In this document: piece after piece, positions 26,732 through 35,268 of the stretch
How positions within the stretch are numbered: position 1 is the first letter of the stretch
Layout of the letters: each line of letters opens with the position of its first letter
Origin: Bacteroidales bacterium
GTDB taxonomy: Bacteria > Bacteroidota > Bacteroidia > Bacteroidales > UBA932
Assembly (NCBI GenBank): GCA_024401975.1
Contig: JAKSKB010000008.1
Coordinates: 1 to 37,987, forward strand
DNA: 37,987 nt
Direction of reading: 5' to 3'
Position numbers and translations under genes: made by a program
The notes under the pieces: generated by a model
Told to the model about the DNA's origin: nothing
Seen by the model: only the letters and a program-made list of their open reading frames with translations
Databases searched by the model: none

Positions 26732-28324
26732 TTACTTTTCGAGATCTTTGAGATTCATAGGAAAAAGTCCCTGTCCGTCAAGACCGAAAGAGAGATTGAG
26801 CGACTGTCCGTCGCAATCTTCGAAATATTCGACCTTGATTTTGTGGAGTCCTTCTTCGAGTTCGATGACGCCGAACTTCTCGCCGTAAGTGTGCGAACCG
26901 TCATTGTCGATGACGGTCTTGCCGTCGATGATGAGTCTTGAACCGTCATCGGAGCCGAGGAGGAAGCGGTATTTGCCGCTTTTGGCGATTTTCAGGTTGG
27001 AAGTGAAAATAACAGCGAAGTCATCCTCTTCCGGTTTCACGGGGATGCCGTCAAGAGTGAAGTTCGAAACATATCCGACAGCATCAGCCCTTCCGAACTT
27101 GGTGAAGTCAGGGAGCTGCTCCGAGAAATAATTCCTGTAAAGTTTGTAGCCGATGGGCGCGTATCCTTCCGGCGCCTTCGCATAGAGAAGATTGGTCACG
27201 ACTTCGCTGTACTGGTTGTCTTTACAGGTGACTGCCTTGACGACAGTGTTGTCCGTAATCTTGAAGGGTCCCTCGTACTTGGGCGAGTTGACTGTAGGAG
27301 TGCTTCCGTCGGTGGTATAGTACACGGTGGCATCCTTGTCATCCACAGTGATGCTGACCTGCTCGGCTACGCCTCTGAACGGATGGACGAGGGGGATGGG
27401 AACGTATTTTTCGCCATCAGACGGCTCGAACGCCTGCATGATGAACTTGCCTCGGCACTCCGGAGGGAGCTTCACTCCCAGAAGACCGGCGATTGTGGCG
27501 GCGTTGTCATATATCATATTGGCGTGTTTCATCACTTTGCCTTTGGTAACGCCCTTGCCGTACATAAGCACGGGAACCTCCAACTCGCACATATTGTCTC
27601 CGCCGTGACCGTAACGCACTCCGCCGTGGTCTCCGGTGACCATTATGACGATGTCCTTCATCATCCCTCTCTTCTCGAGTTCATCCACGAACTCTCCTAT
27701 GATGCCGTCGCACAGGGTGATGGCATCGAAATACCCCTGGTCCTCGTGACCGAAGGAATGCCCGGCGTGGTCAGTGTGGTCAACCGACACGAAAAGCAGT
27801 TCCGGCTGGTCCTCCAGGTACTTTGCGAAAGCCTTCCTGAGGGTTTCCTCCCCGTTCTTGCAGTTCTCCGAATAGTCGAAACTGTCCATATCGTACATCC
27901 TGCACTGGCCTGCCCACTCATAGAAGCCATATACCCTGGCTTCCGGACGCTGCTCCTTCACGATGTCGAAAATGGTAGGGAACATTCCCTTGGCATTGTG
28001 AACGGCGGGCTCAATCATACGGGTCTCATACTCCCAGCTGTTATCTGTGACGCCGGTCATTTCGATGGGGGCGCCGCTGACCATACACATCCAGTTCTGG
28101 CTGGAAGAAGTCTCGCGGGCAACCCTTGTGTGGAGAGAGATGGCTCCGTTTTCAATCATTCTGTTGAAATTGGGAGTCTCGGCGCGCTGTATGCCCACTG
28201 CACTCAGGGCATCGAGTCCGATGAAAATCACGTGTTTGGCCTTCGGGGTCTTCTGCTCGTTGCAACAAGATACGGCAATGACCGCCGTGCACAGAACAGA
28301 GGATAAGATTGATTTGAATGTCAT
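26732..28324 (-). CDS. Type I phosphodiesterase/alkaline-phosphatase-superfamily lipoprotein with PA14 domain
   Basis: A 530-residue lipoprotein (signal ends at Cys20, VIAVSC). Residues 28-300 belong to the alkaline phosphatase superfamily of nucleotide pyrophosphatases/phosphodiesterases. The first metal Asp is in VIFIGLDALS, the nucleophile region in RETSSSQNWM, metal ligands in SVDHTDHAGHSFG, and TGDHGG near residue 230. A CHB_HEX_C-like beta module follows (VYYTTDGSTPTVNSP, about 335-395). A C-terminal PA14-type carbohydrate-binding domain comes last (AKSGKYRFLLGSDDGSRLIIDG, about 440-500). It probably hydrolyses a phosphoester or phosphodiester in a surface or extracellular glycan. Sulfate esters are less likely because no Cys/Ser formylglycine motif C-x-P-x-R is seen. 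It faces GH106 tail to tail and is divergent from the DUF4091 operon. Confidence 0.88.
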   Translation of the reverse strand: MTFKSILSSVLCTAVIAVSCCNEQKTPKAKHVIFIGLDALSAVGIQRAETPNFNRMIENGAISLHTRVARETSSSQNWMCMVSGAPIEMTGVTDNSWEYETRMIEPAVHNAKGMFPTIFDIVKEQRPEARVYGFYEWAGQCRMYDMDSFDYSENCKNGEETLRKAFAKYLEDQPELLFVSVDHTDHAGHSFGHEDQGYFDAITLCDGIIGEFVDELEKRGMMKDIVIMVTGDHGGVRYGHGGDNMCELEVPVLMYGKGVTKGKVMKHANMIYDNAATIAGLLGVKLPPECRGKFIMQAFEPSDGEKYVPIPLVHPFRGVAEQVSITVDDKDATVYYTTDGSTPTVNSPKYEGPFKITDNTVVKAVTCKDNQYSEVVTNLLYAKAPEGYAPIGYKLYRNYFSEQLPDFTKFGRADAVGYVSNFTLDGIPVKPEEDDFAVIFTSNLKIAKSGKYRFLLGSDDGSRLIIDGKTVIDNDGSHTYGEKFGVIELEEGLHKIKVEYFEDCDGQSLNLSFGLDGQGLFPMNLKDLEK

Positions 28325-28524
28325 AATTGTATCGTTAAAAATGGAATTTCGACTGCAATGGCTGCTATCCGCAACTTTACAAAAGTATGAAATGACATTT
28401 GGTCCATACTTGACGCATGCGAAATAATATCCTCAAATCGCGAAAAAGATATTCAAATTTTTATCTTATTTCCCCCAATATTCTGTAATTTGTAATCCAA
28501 TTTATGGACTTCGCAGGAAAAATT
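28325..28524. promoter_or_regulatory. Divergent intergenic region with a -7 box for the phosphodiesterase gene
   Basis: This 200-bp spacer separates the divergent phosphodiesterase and DUF4091 genes. On the minus strand TACTTTTG (28387-28380) is an exact TAnnTTTG box placed about 55 nt before the phosphodiesterase ATG. The plus side is AT-rich, but I see no perfect box for the DUF4091 operon. No hairpin or riboswitch is recognised. Confidence 0.4.
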
Positions 28525-30141
28525 ATGAAGAAAACACTTTTAGCAATCGCCGTCTTGTGCATTACCGTCTCTGTTTTCGGAGAGAATACCGTTTTCTGGG
28601 GCTCGACCGACGTGCGGTATATGCAATATGAAAGATATGCAGCCCTTCCTTCTCCGGAACTTTCCGCATGGAGAGGGGAGAGAGTGAGCGCGCAGGCGGT
28701 GATATCCGTTGACTGCGATGCCCTCGTAAGCGCCGGGGCCTCCGACCTCAAAAACGGGAAGGGAGTGATACCTGCTTCCTGCATTGAATGCAGTTTCGTC
28801 GATTATGTGATGGCCGATTATTATGGGAGATGCGGAGAATACGTGTCGATGCAGCCCGACCGTCTTGTGCCTGCCGGCACCACGGCGCTGGCGTCCGGCA
28901 GAACCATGCCTCTATGGATATCGGTACAGGTTCCGCGGGAAACCCCCACAGGGAAGTACAAGGGCAGCATCGTGGTCACGGTGAACGGCCGCGGACACAG
29001 TCTTCCTTTTACTCTGAACGTATCCGGGCGCACCCTGCCCGCCCCATCGCAATGGTCATACCATCTCGACCTCTGGCAGAATCCCTATGCTGTGGCCAGA
29101 TACTTCGACGTGCCGCTTTGGAGCGATGCTCACTTTAAAGCGATGCGCCCCATAATGGAAAAATATGCCTCGGCTGGTGGGAAGGTCATCACCGCATCGA
29201 TAATCAGACACCCCTGGAACAGCCAGACCTTCGATCCCTTCGAAAGTATGGTGGTCAAGACGAAATGTCTGGACGGCAGCTGGCGATATGACTATACTGT
29301 ATTCGACAGATGGGTTGAATTCGCCCTTTCCTGCGGTGTCACGGAGCAGATAGACTGCTATTCGATAGTGCCGTGGGGGTACAGTTTCGACTATTTCGAC
29401 CTGGCCACCTCTTCCGTAAAGCAGATTGACTGCGAACCCGGTGAGCAGGCCTACGAAGATTACATACTTCCTTTCCTGACCGATTTCGCCGCCCACCTCA
29501 AGGAGCGCGGCTGGTTCGACAGGACCTGCATCGCCATGGACGAGCGCCCGATGGAGCAGCTCATCGCGGCGCGGAAGATAGTCCAGTCCGCCGACCCCGG
29601 CTTCAAAATCGCCGGAGCTGTCAACTATTCGCCTGAAGTGGTGGACATAATGTATGACGTAAGCGTCTGCATCAACCATTCCGACCTCCCTGAAAGCGTG
29701 CTCTCGACACGTGAAGCCGAAGGCCGGAAGACGACGATATACACCTGCTGCAGTCCGGAACATCCTAACACTTTCACCTTCTCGCCGCTCGCGGAAGCCG
29801 AATACCTCGGATTGTCCAATGCCGCAAGGCACTATGGGGGATATCTCCGCTGGGCTTTGTGCAGTTGGCCTGAAGGCCCCTGCTCTGACAGCCGTTTTCG
29901 GAGCTGGGTCAGCGGTGACACCTATCTCCTGTATCCGGAGGGAAGCAGCATACGCTTCGAAAGGTTGCTCCAGGGAGTGCAGGACTTCGAGAAAGTCAGG
30001 ATTCTCCGTGAAGAAGGCGATCCTGCCACCGAAGCAGCGCTGAACCGCATATTGGCGCCTTTCAAGGAGGTGGTGACAGACGGTTCCCTCGATGCCGCCG
30101 GACTGGTGCGTGACGCTGTGGCCGAACTGAACAGGCTGTAG
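28525..30141 (+). CDS. DUF4091-domain secreted protein (putative glycoside hydrolase)
   Basis: A 538-residue protein with a signal peptide (cleavage near VFGE, residue 19). The N-terminal 155 residues are a beta-rich domain with MPLWISVQVPRETPTGKYKGSI, similar to modules that precede DUF4091. The rest resembles a TIM barrel with QWSYHLDLWQNPYAVARY, IAMDERPMEQL at about 344 (acidic residues that could be catalytic), and a typical final YLLYPEGSSIRFERLLQGVQDFEKV. DUF4091 proteins are grouped with glycosidases by fold and genomic context, though activity is rarely shown. The ATG at 28525 is preferred because an AGGAAAA ribosome-binding site sits just upstream and the signal peptide begins there. 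A start 21 nt earlier adds only a hydrophilic tail. It is first in a six-gene operon. Confidence 0.85.
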   Translation: MKKTLLAIAVLCITVSVFGENTVFWGSTDVRYMQYERYAALPSPELSAWRGERVSAQAVISVDCDALVSAGASDLKNGKGVIPASCIECSFVDYVMADYYGRCGEYVSMQPDRLVPAGTTALASGRTMPLWISVQVPRETPTGKYKGSIVVTVNGRGHSLPFTLNVSGRTLPAPSQWSYHLDLWQNPYAVARYFDVPLWSDAHFKAMRPIMEKYASAGGKVITASIIRHPWNSQTFDPFESMVVKTKCLDGSWRYDYTVFDRWVEFALSCGVTEQIDCYSIVPWGYSFDYFDLATSSVKQIDCEPGEQAYEDYILPFLTDFAAHLKERGWFDRTCIAMDERPMEQLIAARKIVQSADPGFKIAGAVNYSPEVVDIMYDVSVCINHSDLPESVLSTREAEGRKTTIYTCCSPEHPNTFTFSPLAEAEYLGLSNAARHYGGYLRWALCSWPEGPCSDSRFRSWVSGDTYLLYPEGSSIRFERLLQGVQDFEKVRILREEGDPATEAALNRILAPFKEVVTDGSLDAAGLVRDAVAELNRL

Positions 30142-30166
30142 ACAGATGAAAGGAGAAGATAAGGTG

Positions 30167-31879
30167 ATGTCAAAACTTGATTCATATCTGCGCGGCATTC
30201 TGTCGGCCCTGTTCTTCACGGCAGTGGCTCTGTTCTTCGGATTGGCCTATCCGCATCATCTTCATTTCCAGGAGCAATACCAGCTTTTCGAATGGACTCT
30301 GCCATATTTCCGGAGTGTTGTTGCCGTCCCCGGCGGATTTGCAGACTGGTGCGGCAGATTCCTGACCCAGTTCTTCCTGTCCTCGTGGGCCGGAGCATTC
30401 CTGATGTCTTCACTGCTTGTGGCGATGCAACTGTTGTGCTGGAAACTGATGCGGAGGAAATCGCTTTTCTCTTATGTGTTGAGTTTTCTTCCTGCACTCG
30501 TCCTTTTCATAGCTACACTTGATTATACGATGATGCCGGGAGCGGCAGTGGCGCTTGATCTCGCCCTTTGCCTGGCACTGCCGGTGGTAGGAATGCCGGC
30601 ATCCGGAGTCCGTACCGCATTGAGTCTGGCCGGCATTCCTGTGGTTTATATGCTTTGCGGCCCTGTGGCCGTAATATATGCCCTGATATGTGCAACGGGC
30701 GAGAAGATTTCTGTCCTTCCGGTCTCCTTGCTCATCTGCGCGGCCTGCCCGCTTGTTTCAAGACTGATTTTCCATTTCTCTGTTCCACAGCTTCTGACAG
30801 GCGTACATTACTGTCGTTCCGAGGGCCCGTGCATCATCATCTTTTGGATTTCCGCAGCCGTTGCACTGATACTCCCCGTCGTTTCTCTTCTCATCAGGGA
30901 CAGGTTCAAGTCCGTTGCAGACTATCCGGCGTCAGCTGTTCTTTTCACAATCATAGCCATCGCCGCTTTCTCGGGAGTGAAGAGAATTGCTGATTTCTCC
31001 CACGAGGAGGTGATGCGCTATGACTGGCTGTGCAGGCAGGAGAAGTGGGATGAAATCATTGAAAACCAGAGAACCAAACCTTCCGACAAAGTATTGGCCG
31101 GCTGCTGCCTGAATCTGGCGCTCTGCAAGAAAGGGGTGATGTCGGAACAGATGTTCAATTACGGTCAGCACGGTGTCCAGGGCTTGTTTCCGGAGTTCAA
31201 GATAGTATATACCTTGCCCATTCAGGTTGCGGAAGTATTTTGGAATCTGGGTATGGTCAGCGCGTGTCAGAATTATATTTTCGAGGCTCAGGAAGCCATT
31301 CCCGATTTCCAGAAGAGCGCTAGGTGTTATGTGCGTCTTGCCGGGACCAATATGATCGATGGAAGGTATGAAGTGGCAAGAAGATATCTCAATTCGTTGA
31401 GCAACACTCTTTTCTATGGCAAATGGGCAAAGAAGATGGCTGCGATGCTGTCGGATGAGGCGGCCGTTGCTGCGGATGAGACGATAGCGGGTATGCGCGC
31501 ATTGCGCCTGAAGCACGACATTATATTCGATGAGGGCAGAATCGATGAAATTCTGCGGGCGCATATAGAAGAAACCCCGGAAAACCGGGCCGCATATGAA
31601 TATTTGCTTGCATACGATTTGCTGGAGATGGATTTAGATGCTTTCAAGCGGGATTTCGACCCCGGTCGTTTTTCCGTGATACCCAAACATTATCAGGAGG
31701 CCGTCCTTATGTCGATGGTGGATGACGGGTTGAAGTTGGAAGAAGCGCCCGCTTACGTGGCCCCCGCTATGGTGGAACGTATGTTGTCTTTCATAAAGGA
31801 CGTGAAGGCGGGCAAATCGAAATCTTTTATGCATAAGAAATACGGGGATACCTATTGGCTATATTGTACAGATGATTAA
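30167..31879 (+). CDS. DUF6057 polytopic membrane protein with TPR-like C-terminal domain
   Basis: About 570 residues. The first 280 contain about eight membrane helices (for example SALFFTAVALFFGLAY, AGAFLMSSLLVAMQLLCW, YVLSFLPALVLFIATLDY, IIIFWISAAVALILPVVSL). The loop HFQEQYQLFEWTLPYFRSVVAVPGGFADW between helices 1 and 2 is typical of DUF6057. The C-terminal 280 residues are soluble, helical and repeat-like (WDEIIENQRTKPSDKVLAGCCLNLAL), resembling tetratricopeptide repeats. The ATG at 30167 is chosen because a GGAG lies 11 nt before it. An ATG 7 codons upstream (30146) is also possible. Its function is unknown. Its stop overlaps the next gene by 8 nt, a tight coupling with the PD40 lipoprotein that suggests the two proteins work together. 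Confidence 0.8.
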   Translation: MSKLDSYLRGILSALFFTAVALFFGLAYPHHLHFQEQYQLFEWTLPYFRSVVAVPGGFADWCGRFLTQFFLSSWAGAFLMSSLLVAMQLLCWKLMRRKSLFSYVLSFLPALVLFIATLDYTMMPGAAVALDLALCLALPVVGMPASGVRTALSLAGIPVVYMLCGPVAVIYALICATGEKISVLPVSLLICAACPLVSRLIFHFSVPQLLTGVHYCRSEGPCIIIFWISAAVALILPVVSLLIRDRFKSVADYPASAVLFTIIAIAAFSGVKRIADFSHEEVMRYDWLCRQEKWDEIIENQRTKPSDKVLAGCCLNLALCKKGVMSEQMFNYGQHGVQGLFPEFKIVYTLPIQVAEVFWNLGMVSACQNYIFEAQEAIPDFQKSARCYVRLAGTNMIDGRYEVARRYLNSLSNTLFYGKWAKKMAAMLSDEAAVAADETIAGMRALRLKHDIIFDEGRIDEILRAHIEETPENRAAYEYLLAYDLLEMDLDAFKRDFDPGRFSVIPKHYQEAVLMSMVDDGLKLEEAPAYVAPAMVERMLSFIKDVKAGKSKSFMHKKYGDTYWLYCTDD

Positions 31880-33308
31880 GAGAATATTCGCCTTCCTGCT
31901 TGTTCTTTCGGCCGTTTCCTGTACAGGTGGACTGTATCAGGAATATTCGGGATGCATCATTTATCCTGACTATATGGACGTCACTGTCCCGTCAGGCATC
32001 GCCCCACTGAATTTCGACTATACCGTTCCGGCAGAAGACAACGTGACCACATTCTCGTTCGGAGATATGCAAATCCGTTTCAAAGGCTCCGCCGTCAGGT
32101 GGAATGCCCGCAAGTGGCGCAAATTGCTGCAAGCCGCCGAAGGGGATGACATACAGGTTACCAGCACTTCTCCCGACACCGCCTGGACCATTCACGTCAG
32201 CGAAGATGACATCGACTACGGTATCGCCTACCGTCTTCTTGAACCCGGCTACGAAGTTTACAGCAAGATGGGCATCTACGAGAGGGAACTTTCATCGTTC
32301 AGGCAGCGCGCAATTCTGGAGAACACCGAGTTCAACGGGTGCGTCAACTGCCATTCTGTAAACAGGGGAGACCCATCTGCCCTGTCTCTGCACATACGCG
32401 GCGACCACGGGGCTACAATACTCGCGTCACCCGGGAAAATGGAAGCGTACAATACCAGGACCGATACCACGAAAGGTTTCTGCGTTTATCCCTATTGGCA
32501 TCCGTCCGGACGTTACATAGCCTACTCCACCAATGATACGCGGCAGGTTTATCATTCAAAACCGGACAAACTGATTGAAGTATGCGATTTGTCCTCGGAC
32601 GTGCTGATATATGACGTTGAGGCGAATGAATTGAAGCTGTCGCCTTCAGTCAGAAGGACTGACAGATGGGAAACCTTCCCGGTATTCTCCGCTGACGGCG
32701 CATCGGTCTATTTCTGCTCTTCCGCAGAGCATATGCCCTCCGACGGAGTTGAAGACACGCGTTACAACCTGTACAGAGCTTCGTTCGACGTTGCAACGGG
32801 CGCTGTCGGTGACTCGCTCGAAATCGTGGTTGACGCCGAATCCGTCGGAAAGAGCGTTTCTTTCCCGCGCCCTTCGTATGACGGCAGGTTCCTGGTATAT
32901 ACCTTGTCCGACTACGGGCAGTTCTCAATCTGGCACAGCGAAGCCGATTTGTGGATATTGGATTTGCGGACGGGCGAATCCCGGGTCCTTGCAGGAACGG
33001 TCAGCGGCGAGACGGAAAGTTTTCACAACTGGAGTTCCAATTCGCGGTGGCTGGTATTCTCCAGCAGAAGGGATGACGGACAGTTCACGAGACTGTACTT
33101 CTCTCACGTGGATGAGTCCGGGAACGCCTCCAAGGCTTTTATGCTTCCGCAAAAGGATCCTTCCCGCTATTACGGCACGTTCTTTATGTCATACAACGTT
33201 CCGGATTTTCTGACTGCCCCGTTGCGGTTCGACAACGTGAAGGCTTCCAGGCTCATCAATGCGCCCGACCGTACGCAGTTCGGAGTAAAATTCACAGGAA
33301 ACAAATAA
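31872..33308 (+). CDS. PD40 beta-propeller lipoprotein with CXXCH motif
   Basis: A 478-residue lipoprotein (signal ends at Cys17, LSAVSC). A beta-sandwich region covers about 25-130, then comes a single CVNCH motif at residues 157-161, the c-type heme attachment signature. The remainder is a WD40-like PD40/TolB beta-propeller (YPYWHPSGRYIAYSTND at about 206, WETFPVFSADGASVYFCSS at about 267, SFPRPSYDGRFLVYTLSD, FHNWSSNSRWLVFSSRR). Whether the CXXCH binds heme is unproven. A distal Met or His ligand cannot be assigned by eye. It overlaps the DUF6057 gene by 8 nt and is followed 23 nt later by the phosphatase fusion gene. Location on the outer membrane or periplasmic face is inferred from the lipobox. 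Confidence 0.83.
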   Translation: MIKRIFAFLLVLSAVSCTGGLYQEYSGCIIYPDYMDVTVPSGIAPLNFDYTVPAEDNVTTFSFGDMQIRFKGSAVRWNARKWRKLLQAAEGDDIQVTSTSPDTAWTIHVSEDDIDYGIAYRLLEPGYEVYSKMGIYERELSSFRQRAILENTEFNGCVNCHSVNRGDPSALSLHIRGDHGATILASPGKMEAYNTRTDTTKGFCVYPYWHPSGRYIAYSTNDTRQVYHSKPDKLIEVCDLSSDVLIYDVEANELKLSPSVRRTDRWETFPVFSADGASVYFCSSAEHMPSDGVEDTRYNLYRASFDVATGAVGDSLEIVVDAESVGKSVSFPRPSYDGRFLVYTLSDYGQFSIWHSEADLWILDLRTGESRVLAGTVSGETESFHNWSSNSRWLVFSSRRDDGQFTRLYFSHVDESGNASKAFMLPQKDPSRYYGTFFMSYNVPDFLTAPLRFDNVKASRLINAPDRTQFGVKFTGNK

Positions 33309-33331
33309 CTTATAATTAAATACAGTATAAA

Positions 33332-35266
33332 ATGAAAATCGTAAGAAGTATCATTGCAATTTTGGCGGGAGCGGTGCTGTCAGCAGCGGTGTCTGCTGCT
33401 CAGGCTCCGATTATGATTCATTCTCACAATGACTATTCCCGCAACGTGCCTTTCTATCAGGCTTACGCCCAGGGAGTCGCATCCGTAGAAGCGGACATCC
33501 ACTACAACGGAGGCGCACTTCTCGTGGGTCACGATGACGATGAGGTGACAGAGTCAATCGAATCGATGTATCTCGCCCCGATAGCGAAGTTCTACAGGGC
33601 CAACGGCAACCACCCCTATCCAGACAAGACGAAGACTCTCCAGCTTATGGTCGACATCAAGGAAAGCGTGGAACCCACTCTTTCCGGACTCGTGGAGATA
33701 ATAAGCGAACGCTACTCCGACGTGTTCTGTACCGGAGGTGTACAGCTTGTCATTTCAGGTAACAGGCCGGAACCGCAGGACTTTGACAAATATCCCGGGT
33801 GGGTGATGTTCGACGGGAAACTTGAGATTGACTACACTGCGGAACAGCTCAAGAGGGTAGCCCTGTTCAGCGAATGCTTCTCTGATTATGCCGGCTGGAA
33901 CGGCAAGGGCTCTCTTGTCATAGATCAGGAGAAGAAAGTCCGGGAAGCGATTGACAAGGCTCATTCGATGGGCAAGACCATACGCTTCTGGGGCGCTCCG
34001 GAGACCACCACGGCTTATTACACCTTCTATAATTTCGGCATCGACTGGTTCAATACCGACAAGCCTGAGAAATGTGCCGCATTTTTCTCCAATTGGGGGG
34101 ACAAGAATTTCCAGATAGGTGTCAGGAACATCTCGCAGGAAGGCGTTTCCGGGACCAGCAAACTTGACAAGGTGACGAGGAATTTCGCCGGATTCCAGCA
34201 TTCGAAACTTCAGCTGAGCAAAGGTATAGACATCTACACGCCGACATACAGGAACGACGGTTCGCACAAGAAGATAAAGAATGTCATATTCCTCATAGGA
34301 GACGGTATGGGACTCAACCAGATACTGGCCGGAGACTATGCCAACCACGGGCTCAGCCTGATGAATATGAAATATGTCGGATTCCAGCACAACAATGCCA
34401 AGGACCAGTTCACCACCGACTCGGCTGCCGGCGGAAGCGCGCTTGCGACAGGCGAGAGACATTCGAACCGCCACATAGCCTGCGCTGATGACGGCACTCC
34501 GTACGAGTCCCTCACCGACTGGTTCTCTGCTCAGGGCCTCTCCACCGGAGTGCTCACTCTCGGTCATATGGTCGATGCCACTCCTACGGCTTTCTACGGC
34601 CACAACGTGGAGCGCGACGATTCCGATGACCTGACCGTTGACCTGCTTTCCTCCAATCTCGACGTGCTCTGCGGATGCGGTATGGGAGATTTCGTCCGTC
34701 GCAAGGACGGCAGGAAGAACCTGCTCGGAGAACTAAAGGACGCGGGATTTGACATTGTGGAGAAATATGAGAAGATTGACGGGAGCGAAGGCAAAGTCAT
34801 CTGCATAGACAAGAGGATGGATGCCGCCGCCGAAGAGTCCAATATCTCGCTTCTCGCCGAAGCCACGAAGAAGACCATAGCGCAGCTGCGCAAAATCAAC
34901 TCCGACAAAGGTTTCTTCCTGATGATAGAGGGAGCCAAGATAGACTACGCCGGACACTCCGAATGTCTCCCCGGCTCAGTGCTCGAGATGCTCAGCTTCG
35001 ATATGGCTATTGCCGAGGCCCTCAAGTTCGCCGACTCCAACGGAGAGACTCTCGTAGTGGTGTCGGCTGATCACGAGACAGGCGGTCTTGTCATACTCGA
35101 CGGTGATGAGAAGACGGGTCGCATAATGGGTCTCTATTTCGGCAACGACCACACTCCCACCATACTGCCCGTATTCGCCTACGGACCTCATTCGGACGAG
35201 TTCCTCGGCACATATATGAACATAGATATTCCCAAGAAAATCAAGAAACTAACATCAAGGAAATAG
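33332..35266 (+). CDS. GDPD-like domain fused to alkaline phosphatase
   Basis: A 644-residue secreted protein with a signal peptide (cleavage near SAAQ, residue 24). The N-terminal half (about 26-300) is a glycerophosphodiester phosphodiesterase/PI-PLC-like TIM barrel: HSHNDY at 30-35, VEADIHYNGG at 52-60, VGHD at 65-68. The C-terminal half (about 315-640) is a PhoA-type alkaline phosphatase: LIGDGMG with Asp324, the phosphoserine nucleophile Ser364 in TTDSAAGGSALATG, ligands in MIEGAKIDYAGH (Glu533, Asp538, His542), VSADHETGGL (Asp580, His581) and GNDH (His607). All expected metal ligands look intact. The fusion could cleave a phosphodiester and then remove the phosphate from the product. 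It is 2 nt upstream of the glycosidase gene. Phosphodiester-linked glycans, teichoic-acid-like polymers or glycerophospho-lipid headgroups are possible substrates (inference). Confidence 0.92.
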   Translation: MKIVRSIIAILAGAVLSAAVSAAQAPIMIHSHNDYSRNVPFYQAYAQGVASVEADIHYNGGALLVGHDDDEVTESIESMYLAPIAKFYRANGNHPYPDKTKTLQLMVDIKESVEPTLSGLVEIISERYSDVFCTGGVQLVISGNRPEPQDFDKYPGWVMFDGKLEIDYTAEQLKRVALFSECFSDYAGWNGKGSLVIDQEKKVREAIDKAHSMGKTIRFWGAPETTTAYYTFYNFGIDWFNTDKPEKCAAFFSNWGDKNFQIGVRNISQEGVSGTSKLDKVTRNFAGFQHSKLQLSKGIDIYTPTYRNDGSHKKIKNVIFLIGDGMGLNQILAGDYANHGLSLMNMKYVGFQHNNAKDQFTTDSAAGGSALATGERHSNRHIACADDGTPYESLTDWFSAQGLSTGVLTLGHMVDATPTAFYGHNVERDDSDDLTVDLLSSNLDVLCGCGMGDFVRRKDGRKNLLGELKDAGFDIVEKYEKIDGSEGKVICIDKRMDAAAEESNISLLAEATKKTIAQLRKINSDKGFFLMIEGAKIDYAGHSECLPGSVLEMLSFDMAIAEALKFADSNGETLVVVSADHETGGLVILDGDEKTGRIMGLYFGNDHTPTILPVFAYGPHSDEFLGTYMNIDIPKKIKKLTSRK

Positions 35267-35268
35267 AT

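Noticed and set aside
29056..30219. A 387-codon minus-strand open frame opposite the DUF4091 gene
   Set aside because: Antisense to a confident gene with signal peptide and family motifs. No recognisable domain of its own.
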